In this document: in pieces, positions 14,655 to 22,451 of the stretch | Layout: the number at the start of each line of letters is the position of its first letter | Numbering within the stretch: the first letter of the stretch is position 1 | Assembly: GCA_900757905.1 (NCBI GenBank) | Contig: CAAEPN010000108.1 | Location: forward strand, 1-27,119 | Origin: Clostridia bacterium | GTDB taxonomy: Bacteria; Bacillota; Clostridia; Oscillospirales; CAG-382 | Reading direction: 5' to 3' | Length of the DNA: 27,119 nt | Position numbers and translations under genes: made by a program | The notes under the pieces: generated by a model | Told to the model about the DNA's origin: nothing | Seen by the model: the letters and a program-made list of their open reading frames with translations, nothing else | The model's database searches: none

Positions 14655-14748
14655 CATACACAGATGAGGACAAATCTTAAAATTGTCAACACGTGGCGGC
14701 CAGTTACACGCCTAAAACAACTTAATACGTGAAAAGGAGCACAAGAAC
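14655..14748 (+). other. Leader of the capsid operon with a possible 22-codon leader ORF
   Basis: The leader between the promoter and the scaffold ATG is about 90 nt. It holds a small ORF, ATG 14664 to TGA 14730-14732 (MRTNLKIVNTWRPVTRLKQL plus NT), starting almost at the predicted transcript 5' end and so nearly leaderless. Two weak nested pairings are visible: TTAA..TTGT (14677-14686) with ACAA.TTAA (14717-14725), and GGCG (14695-14698) with CGCC (14709-14712). AAAGGAG then serves the scaffold gene. Function unproven. Confidence 0.35.
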
Positions 14749-15300
14749 ATGAAACAAGAATTTTTGAAATCTTTGAATTTGTCAGACGATGTTATCGCAC
14801 AGATTCAAGCCGAGAACGGAAAAGATGTCCAAGCCGAAAAAGACAAGGCCAAAAAGGTGCAGGACGATTTGACCGCGCTTAATGCCAAAATCGGCGAGTA
14901 TGAGGACAAAATCAAGGCTTTCGAAAAACAGGACGCCGCCGGTCTTGCGGCAAAAATTGAAGAGCTGCAAAAGGTCATTGACGACCGCAAAGCAGCAGAC
15001 GCAAAGGCAATTCATGACAAGAACATGTCGGACAGACTCGACAAGGTGACAGGCGAAAAGAAATACTTGAACGAGTATACGCGTAACGGTATTTTATCGG
15101 AATTCATGTCAGCTGTCGAGGACAAGGCCAACGCCGGAAAAAGCGACACGGATTTATTTGCACAAATCATCAAAGACCGCGACGGCATTTTTGACAGCCA
15201 AAACAAGGCCGTCGAGATTCCCGGTGTCAATTCGATAGATTCAAAGGCCTTTAACGAAAACAAAGCACGTCAAGTCATGGGTTTGCCGCCGTTAAAATAA
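14749..15300 (+). CDS. Capsid scaffold protein (GP20-like)
   Basis: The 183-aa product is of the phage minor structural GP20/scaffold type: a long coiled-coil middle (ENGKDVQAEKDKAKKVQDDLTALNAKIGEYEDKIKAF and KIEELQKVIDDRKAADAKAI) and a C-terminal conserved segment ending KARQVMGLPPLK. Scaffolds of this family guide capsid assembly and then leave. It sits immediately before the major capsid gene with a 19-bp gap. Confidence 0.9.
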   Translation: MKQEFLKSLNLSDDVIAQIQAENGKDVQAEKDKAKKVQDDLTALNAKIGEYEDKIKAFEKQDAAGLAAKIEELQKVIDDRKAADAKAIHDKNMSDRLDKVTGEKKYLNEYTRNGILSEFMSAVEDKANAGKSDTDLFAQIIKDRDGIFDSQNKAVEIPGVNSIDSKAFNENKARQVMGLPPLK

Positions 15301-15319
15301 AAAGGAGTTATAAAAACAA

Positions 15320-16198
15320 ATGGCAAACAGCATTGCACTATTCAAACAGTACATTGACCTTTTGGACGAGGTCTACAAAAACGCGTCCACCACAGCCGGT
15401 CTTGATATTTCCGGCGAACTTGTAAAAGCCGGAGCGAACGCCAAAGAGATCCTTATTCCGAAGATGACGCTTGACGGCCTTGCAGATTATTCGCGCAACG
15501 GTGGTTATGTTGCCGGTGACGTAAAGTTAGAAATGGAAACTGTTACGTTCAACTTCGACCGTGGCCGTAAATTCACGGTTGACGCCATGGACAACGCAGA
15601 AACCGCCGGCGTTGCTTTCGGAAAGCTTGCTTCGGAATTTGTACGCACCAAGGTTGTGCCCGAGCTTGACGCGTTCCGCTATGCTACTTATTCCGGCATT
15701 TCCGGTATCGGAACGACTACCGGTGCGGCGCTTTCCACCGGCGCGGACGTTTTAGCCGCGCTGGTAGCTGCACAAAACGCTATGGACGAAGCAGAAGTTC
15801 CGGAAACCGAAAGAGAACTGCACATCACACCGACCCTGTACAACCTCATTTATAGCGTCGATACGACCAAATCGAAAGAGGTATTGAACTCGTTCAGCCG
15901 CATTGTAAAAGTGCCGCAGACGCGTTTCTATACGGCTATCGACCAGTACGACGGCACGACATCAAGCGAAGAAGCCGGCGGCTTTGTCAAGGATTCCACA
16001 TCCGGAAAAAACATCAACTTTATGGTTATCCACAAACCGGCCGTTCTTCAGTATTCCAAGCATGTGGTAAGCAAGGTCTTTTCGCCCGAAGAAAACCAGG
16101 ATTCCGACGGTTGGATTTTCTGCTACCGTTCATATGGCCTTGCCGATGTCTACGACAACAAGGTCAAGGGCATTTATTTACACAAGGCGGCGACCTAA
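15320..16198 (+). CDS. Major capsid protein (HK97-fold type)
   Basis: The 292-aa product follows the scaffold gene. It has features of the Clostridia phage major capsid family: NSIALFKQYIDLLDEVYK at the N-terminus, then ILIPKMTLDGLADYSR (start of the E-loop region), FNFDRGRKFTVDAMDNAET, FVRTKVVPELDAFRYATY (spine helix) and C-terminal NFMVIHKPAVLQYSKH...GWIFCYRSYGLADVYDNKVKGIYLHKA. AAAGGAG lies 8 bp upstream. No N-terminal protease-cut region is evident, consistent with a separate scaffold. Confidence 0.93.
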   Translation: MANSIALFKQYIDLLDEVYKNASTTAGLDISGELVKAGANAKEILIPKMTLDGLADYSRNGGYVAGDVKLEMETVTFNFDRGRKFTVDAMDNAETAGVAFGKLASEFVRTKVVPELDAFRYATYSGISGIGTTTGAALSTGADVLAALVAAQNAMDEAEVPETERELHITPTLYNLIYSVDTTKSKEVLNSFSRIVKVPQTRFYTAIDQYDGTTSSEEAGGFVKDSTSGKNINFMVIHKPAVLQYSKHVVSKVFSPEENQDSDGWIFCYRSYGLADVYDNKVKGIYLHKAAT

Positions 16199-16199
16199 T

Positions 16200-16355
16200 A
16201 TGCGCAGGGTGGGACTTATTGAGCCGAAAGAAATGTCGGAAATCAAGACGGAAACCGACATTTTAGGCTTTCGAAAAAAGGCAGACCCGGAAAAGCCGGA
16301 AGAACCGAAAAAGCGAAAAGCAAGAGGTACAACGGATGAAGTATCTGACGTATGA
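16200..16355 (+). CDS. Small Lys/Pro-rich protein after the capsid gene
   Basis: The 51-aa product begins 1 base after the capsid stop (ATG 16200), with AAGGCGG upstream, and overlaps the connector gene by 20 bp. The C-terminal half is low-complexity and charged (RKKADPEKPEEPKKRKARG). Short genes at this site are frequent in such phages; function is unknown. It might be a head decoration or regulatory peptide, but nothing in the sequence shows it. Confidence 0.55.
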   Translation: MRRVGLIEPKEMSEIKTETDILGFRKKADPEKPEEPKKRKARGTTDEVSDV

Positions 16356-16725
16356 TGAGTATATTGCCATGGGCGGCACATCGGACGCGTCAGAATTCGC
16401 GAGAAACGCAGCCGAAGCGGCGGCACACATTGACCGGTACACGTTCCGTCGTGTTACCAAAATGGCCGTCATTACGGAAAGCGTAAAAAACTGTATGTTT
16501 GCACTTGTGGACGTGCTTGGCGGCGCGTCCACAGCGCGAACCGGCACGGCTGTAGCGTCTGAAAGCAATGATGGCGTATCGGTCTCTTATGTCACATCGT
16601 CACCGGCTGATAGTGACAAAAGACTGTCAGCGCTTATTGCCGATACGGTGCATTTGTGGCTATCCGGCGAAACGGATGATAACGGCACGCCGCTTTTGTG
16701 GCGAGGTGTTGAAGATGCCCTATAA
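16336..16725 (+). CDS. Head-tail connector (gp6/YqbG-like adaptor)
   Basis: The 129-aa product opens MKYLTYDEYIAMGG followed by ASEFARNAAEAAAHIDRYTFRRV, the helical start typical of head-completion adaptors (head-tail connector, first connector after the portal), and ends with IADTVHLWLSG...LLWRGVEDAL. It would form the ring docked below the portal. The ATG lies within the previous gene. Confidence 0.85.
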   Translation: MKYLTYDEYIAMGGTSDASEFARNAAEAAAHIDRYTFRRVTKMAVITESVKNCMFALVDVLGGASTARTGTAVASESNDGVSVSYVTSSPADSDKRLSALIADTVHLWLSGETDDNGTPLLWRGVEDAL

Positions 16726-17134
16726 ATACCCGGCATGGTGGAAAACTGCGATAACGCTTTACAACAAAGTGACCGAAAACGGGAAAATCGTCTATTACCG
16801 GCACGTGCTTGATGGCTGTCATTACTCCAAGAAGCGCCTGACAGCGGCAGATAATGGCAATTTGTCGTCCGTGTCCGAAACTGTGGTCCGCATACGGCAA
16901 AACAGCGCGTACATGCCGCCGAGAGCCTACACCGACAGCGGTGCGGCCGTGCAGAAAACGCATTTCACGCTTGCCCCCGGCGATGTCGTTTTTCACGGTG
17001 TTGTTTCCGCTGAAATGGCAGACGAGACCAGCAAAAGGCCGTCTGATCTACTCAAAAAGCATGACGGCTTTACCGTGAAAACCTGTGCGGACAATTCTTT
17101 CGCAAATCCGGCGCACTATCGGTGCGGTGACTGA
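16715..17134 (+). CDS. Head-closure-like phage protein
   Basis: The 139-aa product (MPYKYPAWWKTAITLYNKVTENGKIVYYRHVLDGCHY...) resembles the head-closure or connector proteins annotated in Firmicutes phages between the first adaptor and the minor capsid/neck protein: a beta-rich domain with KTHFTLAPGDVVFHG. Family naming (possibly DUF6751) is from memory and not checked. It overlaps the adaptor by 11 bp and abuts the next gene by one base. Confidence 0.7.
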   Translation: MPYKYPAWWKTAITLYNKVTENGKIVYYRHVLDGCHYSKKRLTAADNGNLSSVSETVVRIRQNSAYMPPRAYTDSGAAVQKTHFTLAPGDVVFHGVVSAEMADETSKRPSDLLKKHDGFTVKTCADNSFANPAHYRCGD

Positions 17135-17135
17135 C

Positions 17136-17480
17136 ATGGGACAAAACGTCAAAGTTAAAATCAACATTGATCTGCAAAAGGTCGGTGAAAGCAAAATAAC
17201 GGACGATGTCCGGCTTTTTGCTGCAAATAACATGTTTCGGCTAATGTCCCCATATGTGCCAATGGACACCGGCATGTTATGGCAAACAGTGGAGGTATCA
17301 ACAAAAGGCGTACACTACAAACAGCCATATGCGCGGTATCAGTACAACGGCACAAACTTCAATTTCAGCCGCGACAAACACCCGCTTGCTTCGGCAAAAT
17401 GGGACAAAGCCATGCTTGCCGCGCAGGGTGACAAGCTGACGCGCGATATTCAAAACTACATCAACCGTAAAGGCAGGTGA
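17136..17480 (+). CDS. Minor capsid/neck protein (HK97 gp10-like)
   Basis: The 114-aa product follows with a 1-bp gap (ATG 17136). The motif NMFRLMSPYVPMDTGMLWQTVEV is the signature of minor capsid proteins/neck proteins of the gp10 type (P-[YV]-V-P-x-D-T-G-x-L). The conserved region PYARYQYNGTNFNFSRDKHPLASAKWDKAML supports the Firmicutes 'Minor_capsid_2' subgroup. It is a connector subunit between head and tail. Confidence 0.88.
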   Translation: MGQNVKVKINIDLQKVGESKITDDVRLFAANNMFRLMSPYVPMDTGMLWQTVEVSTKGVHYKQPYARYQYNGTNFNFSRDKHPLASAKWDKAMLAAQGDKLTRDIQNYINRKGR

Positions 17481-17484
17481 CACC

Positions 17485-17913
17485 ATGACAAAGCATGAGG
17501 CAATGATTGACTATTTGCAGGGTTCGCCTGCCTTTTCCGGTATTGCTTGCCAATTTGGCGAGATATCCGACGGCAGTGTAATCTTCAACACCGTGCAGGG
17601 CGACACAACCATATCAACCGACATTGTCGGGACGAAAACAAAGCACTATGACTTTGCAATCGTCAAATACTGCGCACGAAACACCGACGCGCCGAGCGAC
17701 TTAAACATGGACACGCTCAACGCTGTATCGGCTATGATGACGTGGATTGACGAGCAAAACAAAAAGCGGCATTTCCCGGAATTCGAAAATGCCACCGTTA
17801 CCAAAATCGAAAATTTACAGAATATGCCAACCGTGGCCGGTACAGACGAAAAGCAGAATCTTGTCAAATACATGTATCAGGCACGTGTGACATACAAAAC
17901 CAAGGAGGATTAA
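17485..17913 (+). CDS. Tail terminator/minor capsid 3-like protein
   Basis: The 142-aa product (MTKHEAMIDYLQGSPAFSG..., YDFAIVKYCARNTDAPSDLNMDTLNAVSAMMTWIDEQNKKRHFPEF) belongs to the family often called minor capsid protein that plays the tail-terminator role just before the major tail protein. The location supports it. GGCAGGTGA precedes the ATG; the gene ends 1 bp before the major tail gene. Confidence 0.82.
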   Translation: MTKHEAMIDYLQGSPAFSGIACQFGEISDGSVIFNTVQGDTTISTDIVGTKTKHYDFAIVKYCARNTDAPSDLNMDTLNAVSAMMTWIDEQNKKRHFPEFENATVTKIENLQNMPTVAGTDEKQNLVKYMYQARVTYKTKED

Positions 17914-17914
17914 A

Positions 17915-18442
17915 ATGGCAAATACTTTTACTGAATTCAATCTGACCGACGGTCAAGAAGCCGAAAGAAAACTGCTAAAAACCTTTGTAAACGTTGCGAC
18001 CGCTTCCGGCACAGCGGAGTGGGAGCTTATCGGCGAAGGAATCGAGGAAAGCGCAATCGAATACAACACCGACACCGAAACAAGCACAGACATTCTCGGA
18101 CAGACCCGGACAAAGGTCAACAAGACCGAACCGGCGCAGAGCTTCGAACCGTACACGGTGCGCGGCGGAAGTAAACTTGCGTTTATCCTGTGGGATATTT
18201 ACAGACGAAACGCCGTAAGCGAGCTGACGCAGTTTAAAGTGCTTCTTGTTCATGAGTTCGTCGGCAGTTCGACCGGATACGCCGCCGAAACACAGGATAA
18301 CTGCACAATCACCGTTACGTCTTTGGGCGGTTCGGCCTATGTCGATATGCCTATCAGCATTTCGTACAGCAACAAAAAGACGCTCGGCAAGGTCACCTAT
18401 ACCGGCGAAGTCCCCACGTTTACAGCTGACAGCGGTCTTTAA
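17915..18442 (+). CDS. Major tail tube protein
   Basis: The 175-aa product has the tail-tube pattern: WELIGEGIEESAIEYNTDTETSTDILGQTRTKVNKTEPAQSFEP (loops typical of Clostridia phage tube proteins), then a beta core LTQFKVLLVHEFVG and TITVTSLGGSAYVDMPISISYSN. Hexamers stack into the tube. Position between the terminator-like gene and the chaperones supports the call. Confidence 0.88.
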   Translation: MANTFTEFNLTDGQEAERKLLKTFVNVATASGTAEWELIGEGIEESAIEYNTDTETSTDILGQTRTKVNKTEPAQSFEPYTVRGGSKLAFILWDIYRRNAVSELTQFKVLLVHEFVGSSTGYAAETQDNCTITVTSLGGSAYVDMPISISYSNKKTLGKVTYTGEVPTFTADSGL

Positions 18443-18458
18443 TACGGAGGAATAAACC

Positions 18459-18890
18459 ATGGACGCAATCAAACTTGACATCGGTGTTGTTAAACAGGCA
18501 TACAGCACACAAAACGGCGGCATTTTTTATCTTGACACGACCGACACGAACGTCGTGACACGCTTTTCGGAAAAGTATTCCGAAATTCAGAAGCTTGCCG
18601 CAGAATACGGTCAACTTGACGAATCGCGCGAGGGTGCAAAGGATGAATCATCCATAAAAGAGATCGGCGAAAAAATGCGCGACCTTGACGACCGTGTAAA
18701 AGCGGCTGTCGATTACATTTTCGACGACGGTGTATCTTGTGCGATTTGGGGCAAGAGCGCCGCCGTGCTAAGCCTTGACAAGGTGTTCGACAAGCTTTTA
18801 GGCCTTTACAGCAAAGAAATTTCAAAGGCTGTGGCCGCGTCAAAACAGCGCATAAACCGCGCAATACCCAAGCAATACCAAAAGAAGTAG
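18459..18890 (+). CDS. Tail assembly chaperone-like protein
   Basis: The 143-aa product, between the tube protein and Gp15, has an N-terminal beta part (AIKLDIGVVKQAYSTQNGGIFYLDTTD) and a helical end with KEIGEKMRDLDDRVKAAVDYIFDDGVSCAIWG...LYSKEISKAVAASKQ. This is the usual gpG-like tail chaperone slot. It ends with TAG; the next gene is in the same frame 12 bases on. No slippery site giving the next gene's frame was found. Confidence 0.78.
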   Translation: MDAIKLDIGVVKQAYSTQNGGIFYLDTTDTNVVTRFSEKYSEIQKLAAEYGQLDESREGAKDESSIKEIGEKMRDLDDRVKAAVDYIFDDGVSCAIWGKSAAVLSLDKVFDKLLGLYSKEISKAVAASKQRINRAIPKQYQKK

Positions 18891-18902
18891 GAGCTTTTAC
18901 AC

Positions 18903-19514
18903 ATGTACGACCTGCCGAAAACTGTTGAAATAAACGGAAAAACATATGCGATACGCTCGGATTACCGCGATATCTTAAACGTTATTGCGGCGCTTAACAA
19001 TCCGGATTTAGGGACAAGCGTGCTCGGCGATGAGCGCGCCTATGTGGCTATGTATATTTTTTATCCGGATTTCGATAAGATAACCGACCATGTGACGGCG
19101 TTTGATAAGTTGTGTTGGTTCGTTGACCGCGGCAACGCGCACAGCGGAAGTAACGCAAAAACGCCGCTATACGACTTTGAACGCGACGAAAGTTTGATAG
19201 CTCCGGCTATCGGGCAAGTTCTTAATTGCCGGATTCGCGAGATCTCTTATTTGCACTGGTGGGATTTTGTAGACGCGTTTACACAGATCGGGGACGGTCT
19301 TTTCGCGCAGGTCGTCGGCGTGAGAGCACGCAAATCAAAGGGCAAAATGACAAAGGACGATAAAGCGTTCTATGCGCAAAATAAAGAACTTATCGACCGT
19401 GTCAGACCGAATAAGAAAACGCCGCAGAATGTGCGTACTCTCACACCGGAAGAGGGCGAAGAATTCTTGAAAAAATGGCGAAATAAGGGGGTGACAAAGG
19501 ATGCCGAACAATGA
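18903..19514 (+). CDS. Gp15-family tail assembly protein
   Basis: The 203-aa product matches the bacteriophage Gp15 family: YDLPKTVEINGKTYAIRSDYRDILNVIAALNNPDL, then YVAMYIFYPDFDKI, FDFERDE-like acidic patch and LHWWDFVDAFTQIGDG. Gp15 proteins accompany tail chaperones and tape measure in Gram-positive phages. TAGGAG precedes the ATG. It overlaps the tape measure gene by 14 bp. Confidence 0.9.
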   Translation: MYDLPKTVEINGKTYAIRSDYRDILNVIAALNNPDLGTSVLGDERAYVAMYIFYPDFDKITDHVTAFDKLCWFVDRGNAHSGSNAKTPLYDFERDESLIAPAIGQVLNCRIREISYLHWWDFVDAFTQIGDGLFAQVVGVRARKSKGKMTKDDKAFYAQNKELIDRVRPNKKTPQNVRTLTPEEGEEFLKKWRNKGVTKDAEQ

Positions 19515-22047
19515 CGGAACTGTTTTTATTGAAGTTGATTTCGATACCACACCTATGCAAAAAGGCGCAAAGGTGCTTGAAAACAGCTTAAAAAGCGCTA
19601 TTGGTATCGCTAATACCGCTTTTGGAAAAGCGAGTGCAAGCGCGAACCAGTACGGCGCACAGCTGGATAAACTGTCCGCTAAATTGCAATATCTGAACGA
19701 CAAACTTGCTTACATGCAAGAGGGCGGCGCTGCCGGTCAAAAGTTGACTATGCAGATTAACGAACAGCTTGCCGCGCTGAAACAGGAAACGGACGAGTAT
19801 AAGCAAATGGAAGCGGCTGCCGGTGAGCTTGCCGCAAAAATGCGCGAAATCGCCCAAGCACAGGGCAAAAGCAGTGCGGAATACAAGGAAACCGAGGGTG
19901 CGCACCGCGTTTTAACCCAAGAAATGGGTGTACAAAAGCAAAAAATTGATGAGATAAACCAATCTCTTGAAACTATGCGCGATAAGCTGTATAAAGCGAA
20001 AATGGCTTCTATTCAGTCGCCGCAGTATGAGAAGCTAAAGAACGATATCGCTCTGACCGAAAAAGAGCAGCAGCGGCTTTTATCCACGCAGACCCAAAGC
20101 ACGAAGCAAGTGCAGAAAACAGGCACGGCACAGGGTAAAATGTTGTCTGGTCTTGAAAGCGGCTTTAAACGTTTAAAAAGCATTGTGGCCGGTGCTTTTT
20201 TCTTCAACATTATTTCCAAAGCGCTTACCGGCATGACACAGGCTGTCGGACGATACGTGCAAACAAATAAAAGCTTTATGCAGTCTTTACAGATTGCAAA
20301 AGGAAACCTTTTAACAGCATTTCAACCGATATGGCAAATCATCACCCCGGCTATTAACGCGCTCGGTAAAGCGCTTGCTTATGTGACCGGCTTAATAGCG
20401 AGCTTTGCGGCCGTTTTAAGCGGCAAAAGCTTGAAGGACTTACAGAGCCAAGCAAAAGCTCTTGACAAGAATGCTACGGCAATAAAAGGCGTTTCCAAGG
20501 CCACAGACAAGGCGAAGAAATCTGCTGATAAAGCGACCGCTTCTTTTGATACGCTGAATATTTTGCAATCGCCGACGGATGAGAGCGATTCGCAAAGTAG
20601 TTCGGGCGGCGGTTCGGGAAGCACGATCGCGGCAGACTTTTCCGGAGCGGAAACGGAAACCGGCGGTCTTTTAGAAAAACTAAAAGAGATAAAAGGCTAC
20701 CTTTCCACAGAATTAGCACCAGCTTTTCAGTCGTTTACCGATAATGTAACACCGCAAATAGCAAAGCTGAAAGAGACATTCAGCAACATATTTTCAGATG
20801 TCAGCGGCTGGGGTGACCCGTTTTTAGATTACATAACAAACACATTTATACCGTCTGTTGCTCTGCGCCTGTCTAACTTGTCTGTAGTGGCCGGTGGTGC
20901 GCTCGAATCTCTTAACATGATTATATCCGATTTGTGGGGCACGGCGTTTAAACCGTTTTTTGAAAAATTCATTACCGAAGGACTTCCGCGCATTACGGAA
21001 TTTGGAAATCAAGTTTCCAACACGTTTACAATAGCATTTGGCGAAGCAAAGACTATATTTGATGAAATCTGGACAAACGGAATCATGCCGGACGTTCAAC
21101 TGCTCGGAAAGATTTTCGGCGACCTATGGGACGGCATAAAAGCCACATGGGACGAATACGGCCAACCGATTTTTGACGGGTTTAATCAAGCTATTGAATC
21201 TTTTTCAAATATCGTTCAAACCATTTGGAAAAGCTTTGTCAAACCGATTTGGGACAATGTCATGGAAACGCTTGACTGGATTTGGACAAAGCACGCAAAA
21301 CCGTTGTGGGATAATTTTCTTGCTTTTGTTGCAGAGCTTCAAGTCATGCAACTAACAATTTACAACAATGTTATTGCACCTATTATTTCATATCTTGTAG
21401 ATATTCTGGGCCCGATAATTGCCAACACAATTAACACGATTTTTAATACCGTAAGCAGTATTGTAGCTGGTATTATAGACGTTATCAACGGGATTATAAC
21501 CACGCTTCGCGGCATTATCGAATTCATAACAGGCGTATTTTCCGGCGATTGGGATAAAGCTTGGGAGGGCATTAAAAAGGTATTCCAAGGCGTTTGGGAT
21601 TCCCTTGTCGGTATCGTAAAAACTCCGATAAACTTGATTATTGATTTAATCAACGGACTTGTCGGCGGTGTGTGTGAGGGTGTAAACGCTATTATTAAAT
21701 CCTTGAACAAACTGTCTTTCGATGTTCCGGACTGGGTGCCGGGATTCGGCGGCAAAAAATTTGGATTTAATTTGTCGCTTGTTACCGCTCCAAAAATTCC
21801 GAAGCTTGCCACCGGTGCGGTTATCCCTCCGAACCGCGAGTTTTTGGCCGTTCTCGGCGACCAAAAGCGCGGAACGAACATTGAAGCGCCGCTCGACACC
21901 ATTGTAGAAGCGTTCCAACGCGTACAGAACAACGGCGGCAATGATATCAATATCAAATTTTCCGGCAACGAGGGACAGCTCTTGCGGTATCTGTTCAACG
22001 GTCTTGAAGTAACCAAGAGCAAGCGCGGTCTTGCTTTTACGAAGTAG
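19501..22047 (+). CDS. Tape measure protein
   Basis: At 848 aa this is the longest gene. It begins with a Lys/Gln/Ala-rich coiled coil (residues 10-220), followed by membrane-active segments at about 226-250 (SIVAGAFFFNIISKALTGM), 290-312 (ALAYVTGLIASFAAVLSG) and 625-685 (IIAPIISYLVDILGPII and following). Between lies a Ser/Gly linker and, around 555-610, a Trp-rich repeated pattern (IWKSFVKPIWDN, DWIWTKHAKPLWDNF). The C-terminal GTNIEAPLDTIVEAFQ is the usual tape-measure end. It sets tail length; at about 0.15 nm per residue the tail would be near 125 nm. Confidence 0.95.
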   Translation: MPNNDGTVFIEVDFDTTPMQKGAKVLENSLKSAIGIANTAFGKASASANQYGAQLDKLSAKLQYLNDKLAYMQEGGAAGQKLTMQINEQLAALKQETDEYKQMEAAAGELAAKMREIAQAQGKSSAEYKETEGAHRVLTQEMGVQKQKIDEINQSLETMRDKLYKAKMASIQSPQYEKLKNDIALTEKEQQRLLSTQTQSTKQVQKTGTAQGKMLSGLESGFKRLKSIVAGAFFFNIISKALTGMTQAVGRYVQTNKSFMQSLQIAKGNLLTAFQPIWQIITPAINALGKALAYVTGLIASFAAVLSGKSLKDLQSQAKALDKNATAIKGVSKATDKAKKSADKATASFDTLNILQSPTDESDSQSSSGGGSGSTIAADFSGAETETGGLLEKLKEIKGYLSTELAPAFQSFTDNVTPQIAKLKETFSNIFSDVSGWGDPFLDYITNTFIPSVALRLSNLSVVAGGALESLNMIISDLWGTAFKPFFEKFITEGLPRITEFGNQVSNTFTIAFGEAKTIFDEIWTNGIMPDVQLLGKIFGDLWDGIKATWDEYGQPIFDGFNQAIESFSNIVQTIWKSFVKPIWDNVMETLDWIWTKHAKPLWDNFLAFVAELQVMQLTIYNNVIAPIISYLVDILGPIIANTINTIFNTVSSIVAGIIDVINGIITTLRGIIEFITGVFSGDWDKAWEGIKKVFQGVWDSLVGIVKTPINLIIDLINGLVGGVCEGVNAIIKSLNKLSFDVPDWVPGFGGKKFGFNLSLVTAPKIPKLATGAVIPPNREFLAVLGDQKRGTNIEAPLDTIVEAFQRVQNNGGNDINIKFSGNEGQLLRYLFNGLEVTKSKRGLAFTK

Positions 22048-22055
22048 GTGATTAA

Positions 22056-22439
22056 GTGTCAGTTTTCACAATCGACGGCAACGCATACGACGTTGAGATC
22101 ATATCGTTAAAACGCAAATTCAGCGTGCTTGACGGCGACAAAGCCGGTCGAGCGTCTGATGGCTCTATGATGAGAAACATTATTGGTACATACTACAACT
22201 ATTCCATGCAGTTAAACACCGACCGTTTGAGCCGTTCGCAGTATGACGAACTGTATGAAATTCTTTCCGCGCCGCAGGATAGTCACACGGTGATTTTGCC
22301 CTATGGGCGCGGAACAATAACACAACAAATGTATGTGACCGGCGGCGAGGATGAATTGAAAATCGACGACGAAGGCAACATATGGGACGGCTTAAGCATT
22401 GAATTTGTTGCAATGACGCCAAAGCGCAAACCGACATAA
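22056..22439 (+). CDS. Small distal-tail-like protein
   Basis: The 127-aa product starts at GTG 22056 with AGGTGA upstream (no ATG near). It occupies the distal tail slot after the tape measure. The pattern MSVFTIDGNAYDVEIISLKRKFSVLDGDKAGRASDGSMMRNIIGTYYNYSMQL is that of short Clostridia phage distal tail/baseplate proteins with the tube-like fold, and IEFVAMTPKRK ends it. It is shorter than full Dit proteins and lacks a galectin-like domain. Confidence 0.78.
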   Translation: MSVFTIDGNAYDVEIISLKRKFSVLDGDKAGRASDGSMMRNIIGTYYNYSMQLNTDRLSRSQYDELYEILSAPQDSHTVILPYGRGTITQQMYVTGGEDELKIDDEGNIWDGLSIEFVAMTPKRKPT

Positions 22440-22451
22440 AAGGGGTATAAA

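Noticed and set aside
18870..18910. Programmed frameshift in the tail chaperone
   Set aside because: Shifts of -1 or +1 near CCAAAAG reach stops soon and do not enter the Gp15 frame, which is frame 0.
21360..22022. 220-aa open frame on the minus strand
   Set aside because: It lies wholly within the tape measure gene, has no ribosome binding site of note and a composition typical of an antisense shadow.
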